Positions 1 through 8,643 of a stretch of 64,000 bases of DNA are shown piece after piece (position 1 is the stretch's first letter; every line of letters begins with the position of its first letter). The stretch is from JBBKXR01 sp037969585 (lineage in GTDB: Bacteria > Verrucomicrobiota > Verrucomicrobiia > Verrucomicrobiales > DEV007), in NCBI GenBank assembly GCA_037969585.1, contig JBBKXR010000191.1, forward strand, positions 1 to 64,000, in the 5' to 3' direction. Below the pieces are notes generated by a model that was not told the DNA's origin, ran no database searches, and was given only the letters and a program-made list of their open reading frames with translations. Made by a program: the position numbers and the translations under genes.

Positions 1-273
1 ATCTTAGGCAAATCCCCTCGCAGAACCTGCTGAAGCTGTCGTTATTTATTGTTCTTATGAAAATTTACATGGCGCATCTGCGTAAGCGATACGCCTGCGA
101 AAATTTCCACGATCAAAGCAATCGACCATAGTCATCGTAAACGTCCCGTCTAAAGAAGCTTTTCACCGCCCGCATCAACCATGTATTTCGCCGTTGATGC
201 CTCGCCCGCTCGACGCCAAGTTTGATACTCTTCCTGTGCCCATCGTTCCCGTCTCCCCGCCCTTGTTCCGTTC

Positions 274-1428
274 ATGAAAGTCATTTGGGTTAACCGCAGC
301 GAGTGGAAAAAGCCTGGACCGATCGTTTACATCGGCCTACTCAATGCGCTGTCTTTTGCCCAAGCTGGATGCGAGAGCCACTTCTTCGTCTCCGCCGGCT
401 CCGCCACCACCGATACCGACAAAGACCTCGGCGAATTTTACGGCGTCGAGCCGCACCAGCAACTTCGCGTCCACCGCATCGACAAAGGCGGCAAACTCGG
501 CGAAACCTTCGGCCGCCGCATCTATCGGCAGGCGCTGCGCTACGCCAAACAAGAACTCGCCTCCGGTGAGCGCATCCTGTTCCTGACTCGAGAGCTCGGC
601 GTCTGCGCAATGCTCGCCAGTCTTCAGAAAAAGTTTCCGAAAACGCTGACCACTTACTACGAGGCCCACGACTTTCACGCCGACCTCAGTCAACGCGATC
701 AGGCCGACTACAACGATCACCGCAAACGCCTCACCGAACGATTATTCCTCCCGCGCCTGACCGGCGTGTTGTGCATCACAGCCGAGCAGGAAAAACTCTA
801 CCGCTCCGCCCTGCCCGACCTCAACACCCTGACCCTGCCTCTCGGCTGTCGCGATTTCGAATCACCGCCCGTCGAACAACGCCGCGCCCACCGCACCGTC
901 GCCTACATCGGCCACCTGCATCGCGAAAAGGGCGTGCCCGGCCTGCTCGACCACGCCGCCTTCTTCAAAGAACACCATATCCGCCTGCAGATCATCGGCG
1001 GCAAGCGCGAGCAAACCGACAAACTGCTGAGCAAAATTAAAGTCGAAGATCACACTGTCGAATGCCTGCCGGCGATGCCCCCCGCCAAGCTGCACGCTCA
1101 CTTTCGCGATCACGTCAGCCTCGGCATCGTCCCCCTGCAGGACACCTTTTACAATCGCCACCTCACCTGTCCGGTAAAAGCCCTCGACAGTCTCGCCCAT
1201 CACCTCCCCGTCATCGCCAGCGACCTGCCCAGCACCCGCGGAGTCATCGGCGACGCCGGTGTTTACATTTCGCCGGAGGAAATGAGCTCCGAAAAGGTGC
1301 CAAGCGCGATCCGCGACCTACTCGATTCGCCGGAGTCCTACGCAAGACTCGCGGCCGCCGCACAGAGCCGTGCCGAAGAACTTGCTTGGCCAGAGCGAGC
1401 ACGGCGCATTGTAGAGTGGGCTGGATAG
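274..1428 (+). CDS. Glycosyltransferase family 4 (GT-B fold)
   Basis: A 384-residue protein with the two-lobed layout of GT-B retaining glycosyltransferases. The N-terminal acceptor lobe starts MKVIWVNRSEWKKPG. A linker near residues 205-215 carries a typical second-lobe opening (VAYIGHLHREKGVPGLLD), in which GHLxxEKG is the usual family 4 start of the nucleotide-sugar lobe. The end (SYARLAAAAQSRAEELAWPE) resembles the closing helix with its W. It probably transfers a sugar from an NDP-sugar to a cell-surface glycan or lipid on the cytoplasmic face, but donor and acceptor cannot be read from sequence. There is no signal peptide or membrane segment. ATG at 274 is the first start and no strong Shine-Dalgarno is visible. 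The gene stands alone, with 315 bases free of genes after it. Confidence 0.85.
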   Translation: MKVIWVNRSEWKKPGPIVYIGLLNALSFAQAGCESHFFVSAGSATTDTDKDLGEFYGVEPHQQLRVHRIDKGGKLGETFGRRIYRQALRYAKQELASGERILFLTRELGVCAMLASLQKKFPKTLTTYYEAHDFHADLSQRDQADYNDHRKRLTERLFLPRLTGVLCITAEQEKLYRSALPDLNTLTLPLGCRDFESPPVEQRRAHRTVAYIGHLHREKGVPGLLDHAAFFKEHHIRLQIIGGKREQTDKLLSKIKVEDHTVECLPAMPPAKLHAHFRDHVSLGIVPLQDTFYNRHLTCPVKALDSLAHHLPVIASDLPSTRGVIGDAGVYISPEEMSSEKVPSAIRDLLDSPESYARLAAAAQSRAEELAWPERARRIVEWAG

Positions 1429-1743
1429 TGTCGGCGAAGCACGTTCGTGGCGTCACCAAGTGATCAGCCAAATTTCCGAAAGAAAGTGCCGGAGGCACGA
1501 TGAATGGTAGCGCGTGCGAAGGTCGCACCACGCCCAAGCGCCGGGAGTGTGTTGAGATTTAGCATCAAGCCCCGGCAGGAGCGTTCGAGAGGAGCGGATG
1601 ATTTCAGACGCCGAGCGCAGCACTATCGCCACAGCTGAGGCTGTCGAACCTCAGACTCTTGCAGTGATCAATAATCCCGTTTTCTTCCAAAAACTCCTCG
1701 GTCCACAGCAATAGCGCCCTTACTTGTACGCGCAGGAAACAAG
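1429..1743. other. Gene-free spacer with small hairpins
   Basis: This 315-base stretch lies between two plus-strand genes. It contains at least three short perfect stems: GTGCC-GGA-GGCAC at 1486-1498, GTGCGA-AGG-TCGCAC at 1514-1528, and CTGAGG/CCTCAG near 1635-1655. None is followed by a T-run, so I do not call a terminator. Reading frames across it look non-coding. An AGGAA Shine-Dalgarno-like sequence just before 1744 belongs to the next gene. Confidence 0.6.
1486..1528. repeat. Tandem mini-hairpins (REP-like)
   Basis: Two perfect stems of 5 and 6 bp, each with a 3-base purine loop (GGA and AGG), lie 15 bases apart. The arms are GTGCC/GGCAC at 1486-1490 and 1494-1498, and GTGCGA/TCGCAC at 1514-1519 and 1523-1528. 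The compact paired-hairpin form is like bacterial REP units. Only one copy is seen in the window, so membership of a repeat family is inference. Confidence 0.4.
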
Positions 1744-3312
1744 ATGGCATCGCCTACCGGGATCGGGTTTCATTCAAGCATGTCACCGACCCGACGCTCT
1801 ATTCTAAAAACTGCGGCGACGATCGCGCCTGCGATCGCCGCATCTTCGCTGCCTCTGCCAGCCCGCGCAGTTCAGGCTCAGCCTGATTTGATCCGCAAGG
1901 AAAACGCTCGACCGGGCTCTGATGACTGGCAATTGACTCGAGTGAAGCTCGATCAACGCGGCGGACACCGCGCATCGATGATCGAAGGTTACGCTTCGAA
2001 ACAATCGGTCGCTGCCGGCGAAACTATCGACCTGATGGTATCGACCAATCCAGCGACGGAGTTCAGCATCGAAATTTTCCGCACCGGATATTACGGTGGC
2101 AAGGGTGCTCGGCTGATGACCACGCTTGGACCGTTCCCTGGCAAAACTCAACCCGTTCCCGAGTCGACGCGCGGCGACCGGCATTTGCACGAGTGCCAAT
2201 GGACGGCATCGACGACCCTGACGATTCCCGACGACTGGCCGAGCGGAGTTTATCTCGGTCGACTGAGCACGACGACCGACACCACCGGTCACGGTTACTG
2301 GCAGAGCTACGTGGTATTCATCGTTCGCGACGACCGACCGGCCGACATTCTCTTTCAATGCTCGGACAACACTTGGCAGGCCTACAATAACTGGCCGTCG
2401 AAATATTCTGTCTACACGCATCCCAAAGGCAACCAGGGACCGTGGGCCGATGTCAGCTTCGATCGCCCCTACTCGATGTATTCGCAAATCTACGACAACC
2501 CGCAATCGATCGGTTCCGGCGAGTGGCTGTGCTTCGAGTTTCCGTTCGCCTACTGGTTGGAGAAGGAAGGCTACGATGTCAGCTACTGCTCGAACTCGGA
2601 CATGATCGATTCGGCGCGCGCCACGCCGGGTCGCTACAAGTCGTTCCTCAGTGTCGGCCATGACGAATACTGGGACATCCGCCAGTATGAAACGGCCGTC
2701 AAAATGCGCGACGAGGCAGGCGTGAACCTGATGTTCTTTTCCGGCAACTCGGTGTGCTGGGTCAGCCCCTTTTCGCCTTCGACCGACGGACGCGAAAACC
2801 GCATCACTTTGCGCGGCGGTCCCTACGGAGGCGACTACCAGTATGCGGTCGGTCGCGAAAAACAGCACGGTCCGTTTCCCGAGCGCGGTCCAGATGAGGG
2901 CTATCTGATGGGCGCGCGCAATGTAGAACCGGTCAATGGTGGCGGCGATTGGATTTGCGATAAACCCGAACATTGGATGTTCGAAGGAACTGGCATGAAG
3001 CAGGGCGACAGCATTCCCGGACTGATCGGCTGGGAGTATCACGGCGACTCACCGAATGACATCGATGGTCTGGAAATCGTCGGCGCCGGCACTGCGTTGC
3101 AGGGCGGCATCAATCCGCAGCAGTGGCAGGCAACGATCTATCCGGGACCGAAAGATAATTTCGTGTTCAATGCCTCGACCATTTTCTGGGCGCAGGGACT
3201 CAGCTCGCCTCCCGGCCACATGCTACCGTGGTCGCACTGGTCACGCCCACACGGCACGGACGAGCGCGTGCAACGCATGACCAAAAACCTCATCGATCGG
3301 GCGGTTGGCTAG
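1744..3312 (+). CDS. Tat-exported N,N-dimethylformamidase beta-subunit-like protein
   Basis: A 522-residue protein whose body (about residues 50-520) has the look of the N,N-dimethylformamidase large-subunit family: an early beta-sandwich part with FRTGYYGGKGAR, then ILFQCSDNTWQAYNNW and MFFSGNSVCW. In characterised enzymes this subunit hydrolyses an amide at a mononuclear iron site. Here the substrate is unknown and no small-subunit gene is adjacent. The N-terminus carries a twin-arginine signal (SPTRRSILKTAA, then an Ala-rich stretch ending LPARA), so export of a folded, probably metal-bearing protein is likely. The start at 1744 has AGGAA about 7 bases upstream. An in-frame ATG at 1780 (MSPTRRS) is an alternative. 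It is convergent with the next gene, with one base between their ends. Confidence 0.8.
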   Translation: MASPTGIGFHSSMSPTRRSILKTAATIAPAIAASSLPLPARAVQAQPDLIRKENARPGSDDWQLTRVKLDQRGGHRASMIEGYASKQSVAAGETIDLMVSTNPATEFSIEIFRTGYYGGKGARLMTTLGPFPGKTQPVPESTRGDRHLHECQWTASTTLTIPDDWPSGVYLGRLSTTTDTTGHGYWQSYVVFIVRDDRPADILFQCSDNTWQAYNNWPSKYSVYTHPKGNQGPWADVSFDRPYSMYSQIYDNPQSIGSGEWLCFEFPFAYWLEKEGYDVSYCSNSDMIDSARATPGRYKSFLSVGHDEYWDIRQYETAVKMRDEAGVNLMFFSGNSVCWVSPFSPSTDGRENRITLRGGPYGGDYQYAVGREKQHGPFPERGPDEGYLMGARNVEPVNGGGDWICDKPEHWMFEGTGMKQGDSIPGLIGWEYHGDSPNDIDGLEIVGAGTALQGGINPQQWQATIYPGPKDNFVFNASTIFWAQGLSSPPGHMLPWSHWSRPHGTDERVQRMTKNLIDRAVG

Positions 3313-3313
3313 C

Positions 3314-5587
3314 CTAGCGCTTCCGCCATTTCTTCTCACCCTCGGTAACAACGATGAACTGATCGGCATCGATCTTTTCAAAGCTTTGCGTGATACCTGT
3401 CACCGGCCAGAATACTTCCAGTCGATCGACTTTCTTCGCCTTGCCAAGCCCAAGATGCGCGACCAGTCGGTTGGCACCGAAACTGCCTCCGGAATTAAGC
3501 CACGTATAAACCGAGCGCTCCGCCCCGCCTTCTGTAATCACCGCACGCACCCGACAGCCGACGCCATACGAGTTCGACGCCGTGCCTTTTAATCGCACCT
3601 CGAGCCAGTGATTGCCAAAGCCGGGGTTTTCAAAAACCGCATCGTAAAATTGATCGCTCGGGTAGGCACCGCCCATTTGCTCGAATACATCGAGGTCGCC
3701 GTCGCCATCATAGTCGGTCAACGACACCCCGTGTCCCTTTTGCAGATGACCCATGCCAGACACGGTGGTCCGATCGATAAAAGTTTTCCCATCCTCATTC
3801 ATCAGCAACAAATTGGGAACGATACCGCCAAAATTAGGACTACCGGTGCCTAGGTAGATGTCGGCATAGCCGTTGTTATCCAGATCACCAAAACTGCTAC
3901 CCATCGGCATCATCGGTATTTCCAATCCGGCCTTCTTGGTTACATCGACAAACGCTCCGTCGCCGTCGTTTTCATAGAGCCTCGGAAGCCAGCGTCGATC
4001 AAGCGGCTTTCCCTGGTAGTAGAGCAGGTACGAACCCGAGTGCCAAACGAAGCTGGAAACGAAAAGGTCGAGATTTCCATCGTTGTTGTAGTCCCAGAAC
4101 CAAGTCGGGAAACAGGCTAAGGGCTGGGCGACGTTCAGTGCCGCCGCGACGTCTGTGAAGGTGCCGTTTCCACGATTTTGGAACAGGCGATTCTCGCTTC
4201 CAAAGCAAGACAGATACAGATCAGGAAAGCGATCGTTGTTGAAGTCGCCCCAACTCACCCCTTTCACAAACGACCTCTCGTCAACTCCTGCCGCGACGGC
4301 GATATCCACAAAACGAGGCATGCCGTCGGCCGCGATACCATCGTTTCGGAACAGCTGACACGGCGCATCGGTCTCAAGAGATTCGTTGCCGATAAAAAGA
4401 TCAAGGTCACCATCGAGATCGAAGTCCGCCCACTCTGCCGTGCCAGTTGGATACGATACCTCAGCCAGTCCTGCCGCGAAGGTAACGTCGGTAAATTTCA
4501 CTTCGCCATTGGCGTCGACGCCATCATTTCTCAACAGCGAATTCGGTATCTTCCCGGCGGACTTTAACCAGGCGCCGCGCAGAATCAACAAATCGAGATC
4601 TCCGTCGTTGTCGAAATCGGCGGGTCTAATGTTCAACCCTCCACTGATTCCCGAGAGTTTCTCACCGACCAAGCGTTGCTGATACTTTCCCTTTGCATCG
4701 AGCTGATGAACATTCAGTCCTGTATCGAGATCCCAGGTCGAGTTGATGATTTCAAGTTTCCCGTCGCCAGTGAAATCATCGACCAGAACTGATCCACTCA
4801 TACTGAAACGATCAACTCCGAGCAACGGAGCAATGTTCTTAAAAACGGGAAACTCTGTCTCAACATCGCCCCCTGGCAGCGCATGCAAGCGATACAGTTC
4901 AGGCACTTTCTCCGGGTATTCGCCCAGCGCCATGGCGGCGATCGAGATCAACCATTCCGCATCGAACCGGTCTTCGGGGGCCGCCGTCGGTGACCCGGCG
5001 ACTTTGAAAAGATACGGCAAGGCCTGTCGCGCTCCTTCCTTTTTACGATGCTGAGCATTTCGACTGATCGGAAAAAGACACGCTTCACCGCCTGGATTTG
5101 CGCAGCAGTTTTGATCCTCGCTAATGCGCAGGTAGGCTAGAGCGACGACCATCTGAACGCGGCCCAACAGCGAGTCGGCGATCTCCGGACGCTTGAAAAT
5201 CGATATAGCCTGCTTTGCATAGCCGATGGCCAACTCAGCCCTGCCCTGCTCCAACTCCATGAGGGCAAGATCGTGATACACTTCAAACTGTCTTACTACC
5301 GGCGTTGAATCATTGATCAAATTCAGCCGACGACGCTTTTCCAACAGTTCGGCATGTTCACCGAAGTAGCGCGTGTCCCGGTAGGCGCGATCCCTGGCCA
5401 CTTTCAGTTCCTTTACCATGCGCTGGTGCGACGCCTGACCGACCCGGTCCGGCCCAGCTTCCGATTCAGGTGAAGGACGGCAACCGGTCGCCCCAAAGCC
5501 AATGCCTGTTGCGATGATTACTCGCAGAATGCTTACCAGCTCAGTATCAGAGAACAGCCTGAATGTTAGCAAATTTCCCATCGTCAT
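3314..5587 (-). CDS. CRTAC1-family lipoprotein with FG-GAP repeats and ASPIC/UnbV domain (paralogue A)
   Basis: A 757-residue exported protein. A hydrophobic N-terminus ends in a lipobox-like GATGC near residue 36, followed by a helical TPR-like part (about 55-250) with the CRTAC1 hallmark of paired cysteines and EACLFPI. Next come several FG-GAP/VCBS calcium-type repeats (DFDNDGDLDLL, DFDLDGDLDLF, DYDGDGDLDVF), and the C-terminal 70 residues form an ASPIC/UnbV domain (HWLEVRLKG ... GLGKAKKVDRLEVFWP). Such proteins are extracytoplasmic beta-propellers thought to bind partners or surface polymers; no enzymatic role is established. It is a tandem paralogue of the gene upstream of it (5584-7908) and overlaps it by ATGA, so the two are probably translated together. 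It is last in the kinase/regulator operon. Confidence 0.88.
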   Translation of the reverse strand: MTMGNLLTFRLFSDTELVSILRVIIATGIGFGATGCRPSPESEAGPDRVGQASHQRMVKELKVARDRAYRDTRYFGEHAELLEKRRRLNLINDSTPVVRQFEVYHDLALMELEQGRAELAIGYAKQAISIFKRPEIADSLLGRVQMVVALAYLRISEDQNCCANPGGEACLFPISRNAQHRKKEGARQALPYLFKVAGSPTAAPEDRFDAEWLISIAAMALGEYPEKVPELYRLHALPGGDVETEFPVFKNIAPLLGVDRFSMSGSVLVDDFTGDGKLEIINSTWDLDTGLNVHQLDAKGKYQQRLVGEKLSGISGGLNIRPADFDNDGDLDLLILRGAWLKSAGKIPNSLLRNDGVDANGEVKFTDVTFAAGLAEVSYPTGTAEWADFDLDGDLDLFIGNESLETDAPCQLFRNDGIAADGMPRFVDIAVAAGVDERSFVKGVSWGDFNNDRFPDLYLSCFGSENRLFQNRGNGTFTDVAAALNVAQPLACFPTWFWDYNNDGNLDLFVSSFVWHSGSYLLYYQGKPLDRRWLPRLYENDGDGAFVDVTKKAGLEIPMMPMGSSFGDLDNNGYADIYLGTGSPNFGGIVPNLLLMNEDGKTFIDRTTVSGMGHLQKGHGVSLTDYDGDGDLDVFEQMGGAYPSDQFYDAVFENPGFGNHWLEVRLKGTASNSYGVGCRVRAVITEGGAERSVYTWLNSGGSFGANRLVAHLGLGKAKKVDRLEVFWPVTGITQSFEKIDADQFIVVTEGEKKWRKR

Positions 5588-7908
5588 CGACGCTTGGTTC
5601 CCGCGTTCACTTCATGCAATTTGATCGACTCCATCGCAGTCCATTTCGCATCCCCCTCAGAGACCACGATTCGCTGATCAATGGCAATTCCGGTGAGAAT
5701 TTGCGTAATCCCGGTCACCGGCCAGAACACTTCCAGTTGCGTGATCGACGTTGCCTTGCCCAATCCTAGATGCGCGATCAGCGGATTCGAACCAAAACTT
5801 CCGCCACTGTTCATCCAGGTATAGACAGAGCGCTCCTCGCCTGCGTCTTCGAGCACGACGCGCAAACGGCAACCAATTCCGAACGAGTTGGAATAATTCC
5901 CCTTAAGCCTGACTTCGAGCCAGTGATTACCAAAACCGGGATTTTCGAAAACCGAATCGAAGAACTTGTCGCCTTTGAAGGCTCCTCCCATTTGCTCAAA
6001 AACATCCAAGTCACCATCGCGGTCGAAATCGGCGAACGACACACCGTGACCTTTCTGCAGGTGCCCCATCCCTGAAGCTACGGTGCGGTCGATGAAACGT
6101 TTGCCGCCATCGCTCATCAGCAGTTGATTCGGCACCAAGCTGCCGAAATTGGGAGTACCAGTTCCCATGTAGATATCCGGGTAGCCGTCGTTGTCGAGGT
6201 CACCAAAATTGCTCCCCATCGGCATCATCGGCACCTCCAGGCCAGCCTCTTCAGTGACGTCTTGAAAACGACCGGCACCGTCATTTCGATACAGCTTCGC
6301 CAACCACTCCCGTTCCAGAATTTCCCCCTGATAGTAAGACACGTACGGACCATTATGGCGCACGTAGCTACTGGCGAAAATATCGAGGTGCCCGTCGTTA
6401 TCGTAGTCCCAGAACCACGCGGGAAATGACCGCCTGGGAAGTGTCACCCCAAGCACTTCGGCAACATCGGTAAATGTACCATCACCTCGATTCTGGAAGA
6501 GTAGATTAGCGCCATCGTATCGCGACACGAATAAATCAGGGTAGCGATCATCATTGAAATCCCCCCAGCTGACTCCCCTGACAAAGCCCTGCACGGCGAC
6601 ACCCGCGGTGGCAGCGACGTCGACGAAGCGCACCATTCCGTTCTCTCCGACACCGTCATTTCGAAACAGCTGACATCGAGCAGCCAATCTCCGATCTGTT
6701 TCGTTGCCCACAAAAAGGTCGAGGTCTCCGTCTAAATCGTAGTCCGCCCACTCGGCAGAAATAGCCGGGTAAGCGGGTTCAGCAATGCCGCAAGCGTAGC
6801 TGACGTCGGTAAAGCGAATGACGCCATCTTTACCAGGTCCGTCGTTGCGCAGCAAAGAATTGGGATGCCTGCCTCTGTCGGCAAGCCAGGCACCCCGTAT
6901 GACGTACAAATCAAGATCACCGTCATTATCGAAATCTGCGTGGCGAACATTCAGTCCACCATTGATTCCCGAGAAATTGGCTTCTTTCGATAGATCGACA
7001 AATTCGCCGCTACTGGCGCGTTCGTAGTAGCCTAGTCCGATATTTGTATCCCAAATAGAATTCACGATTTCAAACTCTCCATCACCATTGAAATCGTCGA
7101 CCACCATCGCTCCCGAAACACTGAACTTATCGAGCCTCAATGATGGCGCGATATTGGTGAATTTTGGAAACTCCGATCCTGTTTCGTGACGCTGCAATCT
7201 CGTCAACTGATAGGCTGCGGGAACCTTCTCTGGATACTCACCCAGCGTCATGGCAGCGATGGGGATCAACCAACGCGCATCGTAGCGAACTGCAGATCCT
7301 GCTGAATTCGAGCCAGCGACGTCATAAAGGTACGGCAGCGCATTTCGAGAACCTTCCTGCTTATCGTGCAGCCCACCCCCAACCAAAGGGAAAATGCACG
7401 CCTCATTGTTAGGGGCCACGCAACAATTCTGATTTTCGCCCAAGCGAAGGTAGGCTTTGGCAATCGTCAGCTTCAGCGAATCCAGCGAAGACTCATTAAT
7501 GTCAGGTCGGCGAAAAATTGACAAGGCCGCCTGACAGTGGATGAGCGCTTGCTCGACATTGCCCTGCTCCAGTTCCATCGAAGCCAAATCAGAATTGGCG
7601 TTATACCGCTCCAAAATAGGTGTCGAATCATCCAGTAACGGCAGTCGTTCACGGAGATCGAGCAGCGCCTTATGTTCCCCAAAATAGGGCGTATCTCGAT
7701 AGCTTTGCTTTTGCACATCCTCAAGCGCAGCGAGCATCTGCTGATGGGAATCGACCGCTAACGAGTTGCGTTGTTTCGATGAACTACCGGATCGCGAACA
7801 GCCACCACAGATCGCCACGAGGCTGGCAAACATGAGCAAAATTGGCAATAGCCGGTGGCGGTGGCGACGCTGAGTCATCAATTGAAAGCGAAATCGGATA
7901 AGCGCCAC
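5584..7908 (-). CDS. CRTAC1-family lipoprotein with FG-GAP repeats and ASPIC/UnbV domain (paralogue B)
   Basis: A 774-residue protein with the same order of parts as paralogue A: lipobox AICGGC near residue 37, a TPR-like helical part containing QNCC and EACIFPL, FG-GAP repeats (DFDNDGDLDLY, DYDLDGDLDLF, DFDRDGDLDVF), and a C-terminal ASPIC/UnbV domain. Much of the sequence is identical to paralogue A, including PMMPMGSxFGDLDNxGY, which points to tandem duplication. I chose the GTG start at 7908 because a strong GGAGG lies 8 bases before it, inside the end of the response-regulator gene. An in-frame ATG at 7878 has no such site. It is probably an outer-membrane or periplasmic lipoprotein that works with the two-component pair upstream. 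Confidence 0.88.
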   Translation of the reverse strand: MALIRFRFQLMTQRRHRHRLLPILLMFASLVAICGGCSRSGSSSKQRNSLAVDSHQQMLAALEDVQKQSYRDTPYFGEHKALLDLRERLPLLDDSTPILERYNANSDLASMELEQGNVEQALIHCQAALSIFRRPDINESSLDSLKLTIAKAYLRLGENQNCCVAPNNEACIFPLVGGGLHDKQEGSRNALPYLYDVAGSNSAGSAVRYDARWLIPIAAMTLGEYPEKVPAAYQLTRLQRHETGSEFPKFTNIAPSLRLDKFSVSGAMVVDDFNGDGEFEIVNSIWDTNIGLGYYERASSGEFVDLSKEANFSGINGGLNVRHADFDNDGDLDLYVIRGAWLADRGRHPNSLLRNDGPGKDGVIRFTDVSYACGIAEPAYPAISAEWADYDLDGDLDLFVGNETDRRLAARCQLFRNDGVGENGMVRFVDVAATAGVAVQGFVRGVSWGDFNDDRYPDLFVSRYDGANLLFQNRGDGTFTDVAEVLGVTLPRRSFPAWFWDYDNDGHLDIFASSYVRHNGPYVSYYQGEILEREWLAKLYRNDGAGRFQDVTEEAGLEVPMMPMGSNFGDLDNDGYPDIYMGTGTPNFGSLVPNQLLMSDGGKRFIDRTVASGMGHLQKGHGVSFADFDRDGDLDVFEQMGGAFKGDKFFDSVFENPGFGNHWLEVRLKGNYSNSFGIGCRLRVVLEDAGEERSVYTWMNSGGSFGSNPLIAHLGLGKATSITQLEVFWPVTGITQILTGIAIDQRIVVSEGDAKWTAMESIKLHEVNAGTKRR

Positions 7909-7911
7909 AAG

Positions 7912-8643
7912 CTACACCTCCAATCTGTATCCTACACCATGAACCGTCACCAGGTAGCGCGGCGAACTGCCTGCATCGCCGATTTTTTTGCGCAGCTGAG
8001 CGACACACTGATCAAGCGTGCGCGTCGTCCCGTAGTAATTGATCCCCCATACCGCATTGAGAATCGCGTCGCGACTAAGCACCTGGCCGCGATGTTCGCT
8101 CAGAAACTTGAGCAGCTCCATCTCCTTTGGCGTCAGCCGCTCAACCACGTCACCGCGACGGATCTCGTAACGGCTCTCGTCGATATCCGCCTTGCCAATG
8201 GAAAACTTTGCCACTGCCGACGACCGCTTCTCCCCGTGGTCAACGCTATCCCCTCCCGAACGGCGCAACAGAGCATTGACGCGCGCCACTAACTCGCGCA
8301 CGCCAAAAGGCTTGGTGACGTAGTCGTCTGCGCCCGAATCGAGGCCAACTACCTTGTCGATCTCCTGCCCTTTTGAAGTCAGCATCAGAATCGGTATGCG
8401 GCACTTCCCATCGCGCAGGCTTTTACAGATCTCGTAACCGTTTTTGCCCGGCAACATGACATCGAGCACGATCAAATCGGGCAAGGACTCGGCGATTTTT
8501 TGTTCAGCCTCGTCACCTCTCTCACAACCGGCGACCTCGAAGCCCTCGCCTTCGAACACCTCGGTCAGTCCGAATAAAATACTCGGATCGTCCTCGACGA
8601 CCAGAATGCTCACTTTACTTTCGTTGGGGCCGTCACCACTCAT
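7912..8643 (-). CDS. Response regulator, OmpR/PhoB family
   Basis: A 243-residue protein with an N-terminal receiver domain: acidic pair EDD at 18-19, phospho-acceptor D61 in LIVLDVMLPG, and K111 in VTKPF. The C-terminal winged helix is OmpR-type (RLTPKEMELLKFLSEHRGQVLSRD ... RTLDQCVAQLRKKIG ... VHGVGYRLEV). On phosphorylation it should bind DNA and control transcription. The ATG at 8643 overlaps the kinase stop codon as ATGA; a longer reading from 8706 would run back into the kinase gene and is rejected. It is cotranscribed with the kinase and, by a Shine-Dalgarno inside its own 3' end, with two CRTAC1 lipoproteins, which are therefore candidate output or accessory proteins. Confidence 0.95.
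   Translation of the reverse strand: MSGDGPNESKVSILVVEDDPSILFGLTEVFEGEGFEVAGCERGDEAEQKIAESLPDLIVLDVMLPGKNGYEICKSLRDGKCRIPILMLTSKGQEIDKVVGLDSGADDYVTKPFGVRELVARVNALLRRSGGDSVDHGEKRSSAVAKFSIGKADIDESRYEIRRGDVVERLTPKEMELLKFLSEHRGQVLSRDAILNAVWGINYYGTTRTLDQCVAQLRKKIGDAGSSPRYLVTVHGVGYRLEV
7917..7921 (-). promoter_or_regulatory. Ribosome binding site deciding a GTG start
   Basis: GGAGG on the minus strand, 8 bases before the GTG at 7908, lies within the last codons of the response-regulator gene. It favours the GTG over the ATG ten codons later and implies that the regulator and the first CRTAC1 gene share a transcript. Confidence 0.7.

Noticed and set aside
1..273. Possible coding or RNA gene at the window start
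   Set aside because: No reading frame of useful length, no tRNA or stem-loop pattern; probably the upstream region of the glycosyltransferase gene.
1804..3042. Long open frame on the minus strand opposite the dimethylformamidase-like gene
   Set aside because: It lies wholly antisense to a recognisable protein family, has biased composition and no family match.
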